64,000 bases of DNA, from positions 17,863,639 to 17,927,638 of the forward strand of contig NC_087067.1 in assembly GCF_963678635.1 (NCBI RefSeq), in the 5' to 3' direction. Positions within the stretch are counted from its first letter, which is position 1, and the number at the start of each line of letters is the position of its first letter. The notes below the pieces were generated by a model. That model saw only the letters and a list, made by a program, of their open reading frames with translations, had not been told where the DNA came from and searched no databases. Shown here in pieces: positions 12,590-26,090 of the stretch. The DNA comes from Symsagittifera roscoffensis. Lineage: Eukaryota; Xenacoelomorpha; Acoela; Convolutidae. The translations under genes were made by a program, and so were the position numbers.

Positions 12590-13340
12590 GTCGGCCAATG
12601 ATCATGGTCGACCGGGTCAGATAAATAAGTGGGCTGTATATCAAGGGTTGCGAGGGGTCGATAAATGATTCGATCATGGTCGATACATGAGTTGAAGGGG
12701 GGTTGTTACTTTAATCAAGGGGAGAATATACTTCATTCAAATGTGTCGAGGGAAGTCGGAAAGTCAGGGTCGATCATAGTCAACACATGCGTCGAGGAGG
12801 GTTGATAAAAGAATCGACCAGGGTCGATAAATGAAGGGGGGATTATATGTGTCGAGGAAAGTCGGTACATGATTCAAGCAGGATCGATTATAGTCGTTTG
12901 GGTCAGGTTAACGAATTGACCAGAACTAATGCATGAACCAACTAGGATAGATCTAGATCAATTCGCTCAGATAAATGAGTCAACCCGGATCAATACATGA
13001 GTCGACCAGTATCGAAACATGAGTTTAAGAGGGTCGACACATGAGTCGAATGAGTGCGTCAGATAAATGAGTCGACACTAGTCGACACATGAGTCGAGGA
13101 GGGTTGATAAAAGAATCGATCAGAATCGATCAGGGTCGATCGGAGTCGATAAATGAGTCAAGAATGGCCGATACAAAAGTCGACCAGGGCTTCAGCATGA
13201 GCCGACAAGGGTCAGAAAAATCAATTGAACCGGGTCAATACATGGGCAAATGATAGTCGATACATGTGTAGAATTGGTTCAATATATAAATCTAACAGTG
13301 TTGCTTCATAAGTCAAAGGTGGTCGATACATGAGTCATAG
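12590..13340. repeat. Degenerate ~22-bp minisatellite
   Basis: Roughly thirty diverged units around GGTCGATACATGAGTCGACC, with variants such as GGTCGATAAATGAGTCG. The unit length is not a multiple of three and no frame stays open, so it is not coding. It starts ~150 bp after gene 1; at the duplicate locus only a few related units follow gene 2 (about 37260-37350). Confidence 0.8.
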
Positions 13341-13344
13341 AATT

Positions 13345-14040
13345 GAACGAAGATAAAACTCGAGAAAATTTTTTTTTATTCTAACTAAATCTACAGCTTG
13401 TAACCAAGTTTCAAGCAAGACTCTCAATCGCTCAAAATCCCTGAAACTGTTTTCAAAAATAAATGATTTTTTAATTACAAAAAAGTATTTAATCATTTAA
13501 TTACAAAAAACTATGCATGGACAGGATAGTTTTGGTTTCTGTCAGCTCTCAATTTGCAATTAAACTTTTTGAGCAAATTAAAACTCGTACCTGAAAGTTG
13601 GAAATAGGTAAAAAATGTTGATCAATTTCCAATCTAATTCAAAATAAACCTTGGAAGACACTTGTTCACTTGCTCATTTTCTGTTCAAAGGAGTTTTTTG
13701 TGCAACTCAATTTTAAAACCAAAATATTGAGGAAACTTTGATTCAAAACTCTTTTTAACTTTTTTCCTAGTCATCTAAAAATGACCAAAACTAGAATTAG
13801 GGTAGGAAAATTAATACAGATTTTGAAAAAGTTGCATTGAATTGTTAATTTGATATTGAATCATCTTTCACCCAGGAAATTAAAAAAAAAAAGTATCAAC
13901 GTTGGAAAAAACGTGGCCAAGATTTAATTGTTTTTATCCAGAACTGGTAAATTTATTTAAGCAGCCTGGAAACTATTGTTTGTCAGCCTACTCGCTTTCA
14001 TCAGCCAGTGTATTTTCAGTTCATATCAAACTGTACATCA
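13345..14040. other. Intergenic, no gene seen
   Basis: AT-rich DNA with a short local duplication of a TTTAATTACAAAAAA phrase near 13470-13510. Nothing else supported. Confidence 0.5.
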
Positions 14041-14563
14041 ACGAGACCTCTCGAATCAGGGCAAAGCTTTGAAGGTTCAGACTGTCTTCTAAGGTCTGTG
14101 TTCTTTTTTTTAGAAATGATGAGTTTTTCGCAAAAAAAAAGAAAAAAACTTAAAAAAAACATTGACTTTCTTAAAACAATCGCCACGCCATACAAAAGAC
14201 AAAGTGATAGACTTTGCTTCTATTAGCGTAGAAATTTTGACAAAAAGACCTCAGCCAACTTGGAACGATTTTTATGTGGGATTAAATTTCCGCATATGCG
14301 TTAATAGCACGAAATATATTGCTCTTTAATTGTCTCAAATTGGCACTATTGGACTTATTGTCCCAAACCATCACAACGTTATAAAAATGGATGATCATAA
14401 TAAAATATCTTTTCAAATTTGAGCCCAAGACAACAATACCTTTTGGCTGATCTAAAAAAAAATCAGTCAAAAATTTCTTTTGTTAAAAGTCGAAACTTGT
14501 CTCAACTAAAAAACCACCCCAAGCACAAATTATGTATTACTTTTGTTAAGAAAGTCGGAACAA
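14041..14563 (+). mobile_element. Hairpin-ended MITE, copy B
   Basis: Full-length but diverged copy of the family at 8696-9220, same orientation. The left hairpin is eroded (TCAGGGCAAAGCTTTGA) and the right end reads AAAGTCGGAACAA. Open frames inside it are incidental. Confidence 0.8.
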
Positions 14564-15214
14564 TGATGTATTTTAAGACGCTCTTTGACTAGGTCTGAAA
14601 AATAATTGCTTGTCGGCAGAAGTTATCCCAAGATTTTATTTCAAATTGCTCATAGGAAATCATTTTTTCTAATGCTTGTAGCTTTATTTATTTACTTCAA
14701 AACTGTCCTTTTCTATTATCTTTTATTGCAAACGAACACCATTTTGCTATTAATTGAATCAATTTTCTCCCAATATTTTCTCCAAAAACTTTCCTTAAAA
14801 GTTTTCCGAATGAGAGAGAAGTGAAAATGAACGAACAAAAAAACCACAAGTTATGGCAGAGAAAACCTTATGGCTGAGCTCATGTCAAGTATAACATCAA
14901 AGATGCAACTTGCTATTTTGAATGTCAGGTTAACCTATAACAAAAAAAACAATTTAGCCAATATTGTTCCGAAACCATAATTGCATCCATTATCTTAATG
15001 CCTGATCATTTTCAAACAGATCTTTGTTGTTATTTTTGCTGTTTGAACTTCAATTAAAATATGCATTGAAAGGAATGTTTTAGTTTTTGTTCTAAATACT
15101 ATCTTCTAATGTTTTTGAAGTAAAAAATAGGTGACAAATTTTATCATTACGTGAAAATAGGTGACATTTTACTTGCAACAAACTGAAATGAAACAACCTC
15201 TTGAACAGTACTTT
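14564..15214. other. Intergenic, no gene seen
   Basis: AT-rich DNA; no supported feature. Confidence 0.5.
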
Positions 15215-15722
15215 TTGTTCCGACTTTCGCAACGAAAAACCGGAATATTCGTGCTCGGGGTGGTTTTTTTCTTCAGACAAATTTTGACTCATTTTAACCA
15301 GCAGTTTTTGACGAAAATTTTTTATGTCATTCAAAAAGTATTGTTGTCCTCAGCTTAAAATTGAAAAGATATTTTACCTGGGATCATTTTTCCTGAAGTT
15401 ATGGGGGTTTAAAGATTGCAGTTTTGGCTAATTTGGGACAATGAACGCGCGATATATTTTGCGCTATTAACACGTGAGCGGAGATTTAATAAGTCCTTGA
15501 AATCGTTCTAAATTGATTGAAAGAAGCTCATTTGTCATAATTGATTTGTTACTAGGAGCGAAGTTTTTCACTTTGGCCTCTATATGGCGTGTGGGGGGAT
15601 GATTCTAGCAATAAATCTCAATTTTTTTTTCGAAAAAATTTCCACTTTTTACGTTTAATTTTTTTATGCTATTACTGATCCCTAGACCTTAAATGGCTTT
15701 GCCCTGATACGAGCAGTCTTGT
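15215..15722 (-). mobile_element. Hairpin-ended MITE, copy C
   Basis: Full-length reverse-orientation copy, from TTGTTCCGACTTTCG to GAGCAGTCTTGT. Central motifs include TTTTGCGCTATTAACACG. Confidence 0.85.
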
Positions 15723-15999
15723 GTTTATTTAATTAACGATCGCGAAATTTGCAGAAAAAATGCTGCATTCGCTCATCGCAGATTCCGGCGACACAAATAA
15801 TGTGCCGATAACTTTTATATTATCAATTTCGCTTGTGGATTTTGCAAAAGTTTTGTAAGTGTGTTGCGTTAACAATTTGACACTTGTTAAAATGCTTGTC
15901 TCTGTATTTAAAATTCCTGCACGCACAAAACCGTAAGCGTATCCTAAAAATAGTTTGGTCTTATAACCTTTTCGGAAAATGATTTAACATTCTGAAGTA

Positions 16000-16570
16000 A
16001 GATTTTTATCACTTGTACTTTTTATGGCGTTTGGGTGGATAATTTTCACAAAAAATCTCAAATAAAAAAAAACTTCATTTTTTTTACTACATTTATTTTA
16101 TGTTATTACTGCTTCATAGACCTTTAAAGGCAATCGGAATATACAGGGCTTTGCCCTGATAAGAGCCGTCTTGCTTAGGCTAAGAAATCGTTCCAAATTG
16201 AATTGAGGCATCTTATTTATTTTATTCATTAAGTTGCTGTAGTTTAAATAGCGAAAGGGGGATGGACCCAAAGCGAAACTGTTTAAGCCAATCACTTTCA
16301 CTTCGAGCAGTCGGAACATTCAGGTAGTTGACCTGGTACAAGTGGTCTTGTTTTAATACACGCTAAACTTATTATTTGAAGAATTAAATCTTCTTTATTT
16401 CAATAAACATCACTTTGTTTTCAACGAAATTCAATAATTCAAAGATATTACAGAACAAATAGAATATCTGCCCTGTTGAAGTTCCTTTCAAATTGAGCAC
16501 TACTCCATAAATTTTAATTTGCAGTTAGGAAATTCAGGGCGACCCTCTGATACAAGCAGTTTTTTTTTAA
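16000..16570 (-). mobile_element. Three diverged fragments of the hairpin-ended MITE
   Basis: 16000-16173 is a clear end fragment. About 16200-16350 holds a diverged end whose terminal hairpin reads CAGGT-AGTTG-ACCTG. About 16455-16570 holds a third, which resembles the first ~190 bases of the adjacent satellite unit. All are in reverse orientation, and the cluster leads into the satellite array. Confidence 0.7.
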
Positions 16571-16588
16571 AATTTTTGCTCAATTTAT

Positions 16589-19500
16589 CAATTAGTACTT
16601 TTTTTCCTTTTTTGAAAGATTCGTCAATTTTCTTAAAGAATTATTCAAAGTTTCATAGACGCTACAAGACAGATAGAATATCTGCCCAGTGCAATTTTCT
16701 TTCAAAATGAGCACTGCTCGATAATTTTAAATTGCAGTCGGAGTCTTCAAGCCGAGGCCTTGATATGAGCAATCTTGTTTTAATTTTTTTTTTCACTTTT
16801 TTTTCAAAAATACATAACATAGGACAGAAAAATAAATAGAAAAATTTTCAAAATAAACCTTAACTGTTAATTACTTTTTCTTGAGAGCTGTTAGGCATCA
16901 AAACTTTTATGCTAGTCCCCTGAAATTTTCATTTAATTTATTATTTCCAAGATTTTTCATGTTATGACTGCTTCATAGACCATAAAAGGCAGTCAAAAAT
17001 TTCAGGGCTTTGACTTGATTCGAGCAGTTTTGTCTCTTTTTGGAATAAACACTCATTCTGGTTTTAAAACGTCGCAGGTTTATATGCTGGAACGTCCAAA
17101 CGCTATTTCAACATCAAATCTTGAGATCTTGTAAGGTTATTTTATCAATTGGTTCACAACTGCTGTAAAAATACTTCATGCGATACTGGTTTTCCTTAGA
17201 TAAAACCGTATTTCATTCATTTGCTTGATTAATGCAGTTCATATTAATGCAGTTCATTTTTTTAATCAGTTCATATTTAATCCATTAGAGGGTTTACATT
17301 TAATTTACGTTCAAATTGTGGAAGTTAAATACAACAAGACTGCTCGCATCAGGATGAAGCCCTGAATGCTTTGACTGACTTTTGAGGTCTATGGAGCAGT
17401 AATAACATAAAAAAATTAATTGTAATAACGAAATGAATTTTTTTTATTTGAGAATTTTAGGGGGAGGGGTGATGGTTAATTTGAGTATTTAAGATTGCGA
17501 GTAGGCCGTTCTGCAACTGATTCTGCAAAAAATGTTAAGAGTATAATCAATTATACTATATTTTAAATGAATTTCAATCCATTATAATGGATTCAAATGG
17601 ATTAGGATTAAACAAAAGTAATCGATTATAATGACAACACAATCGTTTTCATGGTCTAAAATTGCAACAATAATGGATTATAATGACACCATTTTAGACA
17701 ATATTTTTTCATTATAATCCATTGAACTCCGGTGCGGGAAACAATTAGCTAGCCAGTCTTAGCGATATGGTTATTCAGAAAAACATCATTCGCTTTGGAT
17801 TTCTAGGAGCTAAACTGATGCCTTGATGTAAGATCTGCAGTGATGATGATAATAATTCAACTTTGAGCAGATATTTTATTACTCAACTTAAATTTCAGAA
17901 ATTGCTAGTTTTTGCTCGGCGAAGTTTGTGAAAACGGAGATTAGGAAAGAAAGAAGTAGTGAAAAAGGTAGTAATGATCTATATATTTTTTCAAATTGAC
18001 ATTTTTTCCCACAGATTTTTTAAAGAGAAGTGAAAGTTACATTATAGAATTGGAATTTATACAACGTAGCTTGAAGCGCGTATAAAATTATAGTAAAACT
18101 GTATTTTTTCTTGAACAAGACTGCTCGTATACAGGGCAAAGCCCTGAATGCTTCGACTGCCCTCTAATCTATTTTGAATAGTGGATCAACTGTACAACCT
18201 CCCACCCTAAGTGACTAATCGTTGATATATCCCCCTACCCACGTATTTAAATCTACTGAATAAATAAACACTGAATCGACTGAATAAATAAGCACAACAA
18301 GCATTATTCCGTTTTCTTCCAAAGTCGGAACAACTAAGCAATCTCTACGGTTCAATTAGTACTTTTTTTCCTTTTTTGAAAGATTCGTCAATTTTCTTAA
18401 AGAATTATTCAAAGTTTCATAGACGCTACAGGACAGATAGAATATCTGCCCAGTGCAATTTTCTTTCAAAATGAGCACTGCTCGATAATTTTAAATTGCA
18501 GTCGGAGTCTTCAAGCCGAGGCCTTGATATGAGCAATCTTGTTTTAATTTTTTTTTTTCACTTTTTTTTCAAAAATACATAACATAGGACAGAAAAATAA
18601 ATAGAAAAATTTTCAAAATAAACCTTAACTGTTAATTACTTTTTCTTGAGAGCTGTTAGGCATCAAAACTTTTATGCTAGTCCCCTGAAATTTTCATTTA
18701 ATTTATTATTTTCAAGATTTTTCATGTTATGACTGCTTCATAGACCATAAAAGGCAGTCAAAAATTTCAGGGCTTTGACTTGATTCGAGCAGTTTTGTCT
18801 CTTTTTGGAATAAACACTCATTCTGGTTTTAAAACGTCGCAGGTTTATATGCTGGAACGTCCAAACGCTATTTCAACATCAAATCTTGAGATCTTGTAAG
18901 GTTATTTTATCAATTGGTTCACAACTGCTGTAAAAATACTTCATGGGATACTGGTTTTCCTTAGATAAAACCGTATTTCATTCATTTGCTTGATTAATGC
19001 AGTTCATATTAATGCAGTTCATTTTTTTAATCAGTTCATATTTAATCCATTAGAGGGTTTACATTTAATTTACGTTCAAATTGTGGAAGTTAAATACAAC
19101 AAGACTGCTCGCATCAAGATGAAGCCCTGAATGCTTTGACTGACTTTTGAGGTCTATGGAGCAGTAATAACATAAAAAAATTAATTGTAATAACGAAATG
19201 AATTTTTTTTATTTGAGAATTTTAGGGGGAGGGGTGATGGTTAATTTGAGTATTTAAGATTGCGAGTAGGCCGTTCTGCAACTGATTCTGCAAAAAATGT
19301 TAAGAGTATAATCAATTATACTATATTTTAAATGAATTTCAATCCATTATAATGGATTCAAATGGATTAGGATTAAACAAAAATAATCGATTATAATGAC
19401 AACACAATCGTTTTCATGGTCTAAAATTGCAACAATAATGGATTATAATGACACCATTTTAGACAATATTTTTTCATTATAATCCATTGAACTCCGGTGC

Positions 19501-22500
19501 GGGAAACAATTAGCTAGCCAGTCTTAGCGATATGGTTATTCAGAAAAACATCATTCGCTTTGGATTTCTAGGAGCTAAACTGATGCCTTGATGTAAGATC
19601 TGCAGTGATGATGATAATAATTCAACTTTGAGCAGATATTTTATTACTCAACTTAAATTTCAGAAATTGCTAGTTTTTGCTCGGCGAAGTTTGTGAAAAC
19701 GGAGATTAGGAAAGAAAGAAGTAGTGAAAAAGGTAGTAATGATCTATATATTTTTTCAAATTGACATTTTTTCCCACAGATTTTTTAAAGAGAAGTGAAA
19801 GTTACATTATAGAATTGGAATTTATACAACGTAGCTTGAAGCGCGTATAAAATTATAGTAAAACTGTATTTTTTCTTGAACAAGACTGCTCGTATACAGG
19901 GCAAAGCCCTGAATGCTTCGACTGCCCTCTAATCTATTTTGAATAGTGGATCAACTGTACAACCTCCCACCCTAAGTGACTAATCGTTGATATATCCCCC
20001 TACCCACGTATTTAAATCTACTGAATAAATAAACACTGAATCGACTGAATAAATAAGCACAACAAGCATTATTCCGTTTTCTTCCAAAGTCGGAACAACT
20101 AAGCAATCTCTACGGTTCAATTAGTACTTTTTTTCCTTTTTTGAAAGATTCGTCAATTTTCTTAAAGAATTATTCAAAGTTTCATAGACGCTACAGGACA
20201 GATAGAATATCTGCCCAGTGCAATTTTCTTTCAAAATGAGCACTGCTCGATAATTTTAAATTGCAGTCGGAGTCTTCAAGCCGAGGCCTTGATATGAGCA
20301 ATCTTGTTTTAATTTTTTTTTTTCACTTTTTTTTCAAAAATACATAACATAGGACAGAAAAATAAATAGAAAAATTTTCAAAATAAACCTTAACTGTTAA
20401 TTACTTTTTCTTGAGAGCTGTTAGGCATCAAAACTTTTATGCTAGTCCCCTGAAATTTTCATTTAATTTATTATTTTCAAGATTTTTCATGTTATGACTG
20501 CTTCATAGACCATAAAAGGCAGTCAAAAATTTCAGGGCTTTGACTTGATTTGAGCAGTTTTGTCTCTTTTTGGAATAAACACTCATTCTGGTTTTAAAAC
20601 GTCGCAGGTTTATATGCTGGAACGTCCAAACGCTATTTCAACATCAAATCTTGAGATCTTGTAAGGTTATTTTATCAATTGGTTCACAACTGCTGTAAAA
20701 ATACTTCATGGGATACTGGTTTTCCTTAGATAAAACCGTATTTCATTCATTTGCTTGATTAATGCAGTTCATATTAATGCAGTTCATTTTTTTAATCAGT
20801 TCATATTTAATCCATTAGAGGGTTTACATTTAATTTACGTTCAAATTGTGGAAGTTAAATACAACAAGACTGCTCGCATCAAGATGAAGCCCTGAATGCT
20901 TTGACTGACTTTTGAGGTCTATGGAGCAGTAATAACATAAAAAAATTAATTGTAATAACGAAATGAATTTTTTTTATTTGAGAATTTTAGGGGGAGGGGT
21001 GATGGTTAATTTGAGTATTTAAGATTGCGAGTAGGCCGTTCTGCAACTGATTCTGCAAAAAATGTTAAGAGTATAATCAATTATACTATATTTTAAATGA
21101 ATTTCAATCCATTATAATGGATTCAAATGGATTAGGATTAAACAAAAATAATCGATTATAATGACAACACAATCGTTTTCATGGTCTAAAATTGCAACAA
21201 TAATGGATTATAATGACACCATTTTAGACAATATTTTTTCATTATAATCCATTGAACTCCGGTGCGGGAAACAATTAGCTAGCCAGTCTTAGCGATATGG
21301 TTATTCAGAAAAACATCATTCGCTTTGGATTTCTAGGAGCTAAACTGATGCCTTGATGTAAGATCTGCAGTGATGATGATAATAATTCAACTTTGAGCAG
21401 ATATTTTATTACTCAACTTAAATTTCAGAAATTGCTAGTTTTTGCTCGGCGAAGTTTGTGAAAACGGAGATTAGGAAAGAAAGAAGTAGTGAAAAAGGTA
21501 GTAATGATCTATATATTTTTTCAAATTGACATTTTTTCCCACAGATTTTTTAAAGAGAAGTGAAAGTTACATTATAGAATTGGAATTTATACAACGTAGC
21601 TTGAAGCGCGTATAAAATTATAGTAAAACTGTATTTTTTCTTGAACAAGACTGCTCGTATACAGGGCAAAGCCCTGAATGCTTCGACTGCCCTCTAATCT
21701 ATTTTGAATAGTGGATCAACTGTACAACCTCCCACCCTAAGTGACTAATCGTTGATATATCCCCCTACCCACGTATTTAAATCTACTGAATAAATAAACA
21801 CTGAATCGACTGAATAAATAAGCACAACAAGCATTATTCCGTTTTCTTCCAAAGTCGGAACAACTAAGCAATCTCTCAGTTCAATTAGTACTTTTTTTCC
21901 TTTTTTGAAAGATTCGTCAATTTTCTTAAAGAATTATTCAAAGTTTCATAGACGCTACAGGACAGATAGAATATCTGCCCAGTGCAATTTTCTTTCAAAA
22001 TGAGCACTGCTCGATAATTTTAAATTGCAGTCGGAGTCTTCAAGCCGAGGCCTTGATATGAGCAATCTTGTTTTAATTTTTTTTTTTCACTTTTTTTTCA
22101 AAAATACATAACATAGGACAGAAAAATAAATAGAAAAATTTTCAAAATAAACCTTAACTGTTAATTACTTTTTCTTGAGAGCTGTTAGGCATCAAAACTT
22201 TTATGCTAGTCCCCTGAAATTTTCATTTAATTTATTATTTTCAAGATTTTTCATGTTATGACTGCTTCATAGACCATAAAAGGCAGTCAAAAATTTCAGG
22301 GCTTTGACTTGATTTGAGCAGTTTTGTCTCTTTTTGGAATAAACACTCATTCTGGTTTTAAAACGTCGCAGGTTTATATGCTGGAACGTCCAAACGCTAT
22401 TTCAACATCAAATCTTGAGATCTTGTAAGGTTATTTTATCAATTGGTTCACAACTGCTGTAAAAATACTTCATGCGATACTGGTTTTCCTTAGATAAAAC

Positions 22501-24624
22501 CGTATTTCATTCATTTGCTTGATTAATGCAGTTCATATTAATGCAGTTCATTTTTTTAATCAGTTCATATTTAATCCATTAGAGGGTTTACATTTAATTT
22601 ACGTTCAAATTGTGGAAGTTAAATACAACAAGACTGCTCGCATCAGGATGAAGCCCTGAATGCTTTGACTGACTTTTGAGGTCTATGGAGCAGTAATAAC
22701 ATAAAAAAATTAATTGTAATAACGAAATGAATTTTTTTTATTTGAGAATTTTAGGGGGAGGGGTGATGGTTAATTTGAGTATTTAAGATTGCGAGTAGGC
22801 CGTTCTGCAACTGATTCTGCAAAAAATGTTAAGAGTATAATCAATTATACTATATTTTAAATGAATTTCAATCCATTATAATTGATTCAAATGGATTAGG
22901 ATTAAACAAAAGTAATCGATTATAATGACAACACAATCGTTTTCATGGTCTAAAATTGCAACAATAATGGATTATAATGACACCATTTTAGACAATATTT
23001 TTTCATTATAATCCATTGAACTCCGGTGCGGGAAACAATTAGCTAGCCAGTCTTAGCGATATGGTTATTCAGAAAAACATCATTCGCTTTGGATTTCTAG
23101 GAGCTAAACTGATGCCTTGATGTAAGATCTGCAGTGATGATGATAATAATTCAACTTTGAGCAGATATTTTATTACTCAACTTAAATTTCAGAAATTGCT
23201 AGTTTTTGCTCGGCGAAGTTTGTGAAAACGGAGATTAGGAAAGAAAGAAGTAGTGAAAAAGGTAGTAATGATCTATATATTTTTTCAAATTGACATTTTT
23301 TCCCACAGATTTTTTAAAGAGAAGTGAAAGTTACATTATAGAATTGGAACTTATACAACGTAGCTTGAAGCGTGTATAAAATTATAGTAAAACTGTATTT
23401 TTTCTTGAACAAGACTGCTCGTATACAGGGCAAAGCCCTGAATGCTTCGACTGCCCTCTAATCTATTTTGAATAGTGGATCAACTGTACAACCTCCCACC
23501 CTAAGTGACTAATCGTTGATATATCCCCCTACCCACGTATTTAAATCTACTGAATAAATAAACACTGAATCGACTGAATAAATAAGCACAACAAGCATTA
23601 TTCCGTTTTCTTCCAAAGTCGGAACAACTAAGTAATCTCTACGGTTCAATTAGTACTTTTTTTCCTTTTTTGAAAGATTCGTCAATTTTCTTAAAGAATT
23701 ATTCAAAATTTCATAGACGCTACAGGACAGATAGAATATCTGCCCAGTGCAATTTTCTTTCAAAATGAGCACTGCTCGATAATTTTAAATTGCAGTCGGA
23801 GTCTTCAAGCCGAGGCCTTGATATGAGCAATCTTGTTTTAATTTTTTTTTTCACTTTTTTTTCAAAAATACATAACATAGGACAGAAAAATAAATAGAAA
23901 ATTTTTCAAAATAAACCTTAACTGTTAATTACTTTTTCTTGAGAGCTGTTAGGCATCAAAACTTTTATGCTAGTCCCCTGAAATTTTCATTTAATTTATT
24001 ATTTCCAAGATTTTTCATGTTATGACTGCTTCATAGACCATAAAAGGCAGTCAAAAATTCAGGGCTTTGACTTGATTCGAGCAGTTTTGTCTCTTTTTGG
24101 AATAAACACTCATTCTGGTTTTAAAACGTCGCAGGTTTATATGCTGGAACGTCCAAACGCTATTTCAACATCAAATCTTGAGATCTTGTAAGGTTATTTT
24201 ATCAATTGGTTCACAACTGCTGTAAAAATACTTCATGCGATACTGGTTTTCCTTAGATAAAACCGTATTTCATTCATTTGCTTGATTAATGCAGTTCATA
24301 TTAATGCAGTTCATTTTTTTAATCAGTTCATATTTAATCCATTAGAGGGTTTACATTTAATTTACGTTCAAATTGTGGAAGTTAAATACAACAAGACTGC
24401 TCGCATCAGGATGAAGCCCTGAATGCTTTGACTGACTTTTGAGGTCTATGGAGCAGTAATAACATAAAAAAATTAATTGAAATAACGAAATGAATTTTTT
24501 TTATTTGAGAATTTTAGGGGGAGGGGTGATGGTTAATTTGAGTATTTAAGATTGCGAGTAGGCCGTTCTGCAACTGATTCTGCAAAAAATGTTAAGAGTA
24601 TAATCAATTATACTATATTTTAAA
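16589..24624. repeat. 1.76 kb satellite array, ~4.55 units
   Basis: Units begin at about 16589, 18353, 20118, 21882 and 23647 (spacing 1764-1765 bp) and are almost identical; the last is cut after ~978 bp at the right arm of the large inverted repeat. Each unit contains four diverged MITE end pieces: two in reverse orientation (in unit 2 about 18417-18546 and 18718-18799) and two forward (about 19097-19172 and 19877-19930). It also contains several AATCCATTATAATGGATT-type palindromic motifs. No open frame of note. Shared variants group units 2 and 3 apart from 1, 4 and 5, indicating recent unequal exchange. Confidence 0.95.
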
Positions 24625-25542
24625 CTATGTATATTTAGCCCCAAGCAAATCAATGGCAAGTTTCGCTCTTTGCAAATTCCCCAGTCCATCATTCATCTCA
24701 CAAACTGATTGCAATCAGTTTGATAGGTATTGCATGCTTTCTAAAACAGCTGGACGAATGATTTGGCAATGTGCCTAGTCACTCGGAAAAACTTTCTCAA
24801 ATTTTGACAGATCGAATTCAGAATAAAAACAAATAAAATATTAACGAAAAATCATATGCTAACTAAATGTGGTATAAAAAGGGTTGAAATGTGTTTTTTT
24901 TTGTTAAGAGTTAAGTGTATACACATTGTCCAAAAATTAAAATTTTGATAAAATGAAGTTTTTCATGGTTTAAATAAATTTTTGCCGGTATTTGTTTCAC
25001 TTGCGAGAGCAAGGGTCTTGTTGTTCAGACTTTCGATAGGAAAGTAACGGAATATTTGTGCTCGGGGTGGGTTTTTTTTTCTTCAGACAAATTTCGACTT
25101 TTTAACTAGCCGTTTTTGACGGAATTTTTTTATATCATTCGAAAGCTATTGTTTTCCTGAGCTTGAATTTGGAAAGATATTTTACCTGTGATCATTTTTC
25201 GTAAAATTACGGGAGTTTAAAGATTGCTACTTTGGCCAATTTGGGACAATTAACGCGCGATAAATTTCGCGCTATTAACGCGTGAGTGATATTTAATCCG
25301 TCTTAGAAATCGTTCCAAATTGGTTCAAGGAAGCTTATATGCCATAATTGATTTGTCAATAGGCGCAAAACCTATCACTTTGTACTTAGTATGACGTGTG
25401 GGGGGATGTTTTTACATAAAATCTCAAATTTTTTCAAAAATTTTTTTTTTATTACATTGAAATTTTTCATCTTATTAATGCTCCATAGACCTTAAAAGGT
25501 AGTCGGAACTTTCAGGGCTTCGCCCTGATACGAGCAGTCTTG
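24624..25542 (-). repeat. Right arm of the ~0.92 kb inverted repeat, containing MITE copy F (25019-25542)
   Basis: Reverse complement of 8696-9614 with few differences. The inner ~395 bp abuts the truncated last satellite unit; the outer ~524 bp is a complete hairpin-ended MITE ending CAGGGCTTCGCCCTG...GCAGTCTTGT. Confidence 0.85.
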
Positions 25543-25580
25543 TATAGTTTTTGAATTCAATTGAATTCAAAAAACTATAT
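25543..25580. repeat. Near-perfect 37-nt palindrome
   Basis: TATAGTTTTTGAATTCAA is followed at once by its complement with one extra A. It sits directly against the outer end of the right inverted-repeat arm and could form a cruciform or hairpin. Confidence 0.8.
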
Positions 25581-25729
25581 AATTCCCGATTGAATAACGA
25601 GGCAAAGGTCAGGTAAACCACGTAACAGGATTTCAGGTATCCCTAACTTTTAGATTACGTTCTTTTTTTCTACTATCCCGGTCTAAATCCGCGACATAGG
25701 AAAAGACCGTCTCCACCCAAATTTTGCTA

Positions 25730-26090
25730 TTCTAGATCAACGCGACTTTTTATCGGCAATTCCAGACTGGCGCGACAGAAACTTGGCAATTGAAGACCAA
25801 TGCGACTGAAAAAAAAAAACACCGCGACCGGCGCGACTCATACCGTCAAGACCGACGCGATCTAAGGTAATAATAGCCCGAACAGCGCCACTGAAAAATT
25901 TCAATTCCGGACCTGCGCGACTGAGAATAAACCGCCGCGAGATGCCCGACTGAGCAAAATGCCAAAAGTTTTTTCTTAAATTACGCCCTTTGAGTCTTTT
26001 CTTAGGTCGCGCCGTCAGTCTTTTCTTAAGTCGCGCCGCTTAAGTCTTTTCGTGAAACGCGGCGTCAGTCTTTTTGTAAGTCGCGCCACT
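25730..26090. repeat. GC-richer minisatellite with opposed halves
   Basis: About eight degenerate units ending in GCGCGACT or a variant, spaced ~27-32 bp (25734-25945), are followed by about four units in the opposite sense, AGTC...GTCGCGCC (25995-26090). The CG-rich motif stands out against the AT-rich surroundings. No coding frame supported. Confidence 0.65.

Noticed and set aside
12590-13340. CRISPR-like look of the 22-bp repeats
   Set aside because: The units are degenerate and contiguous with no unique spacers, and the window is eukaryotic.
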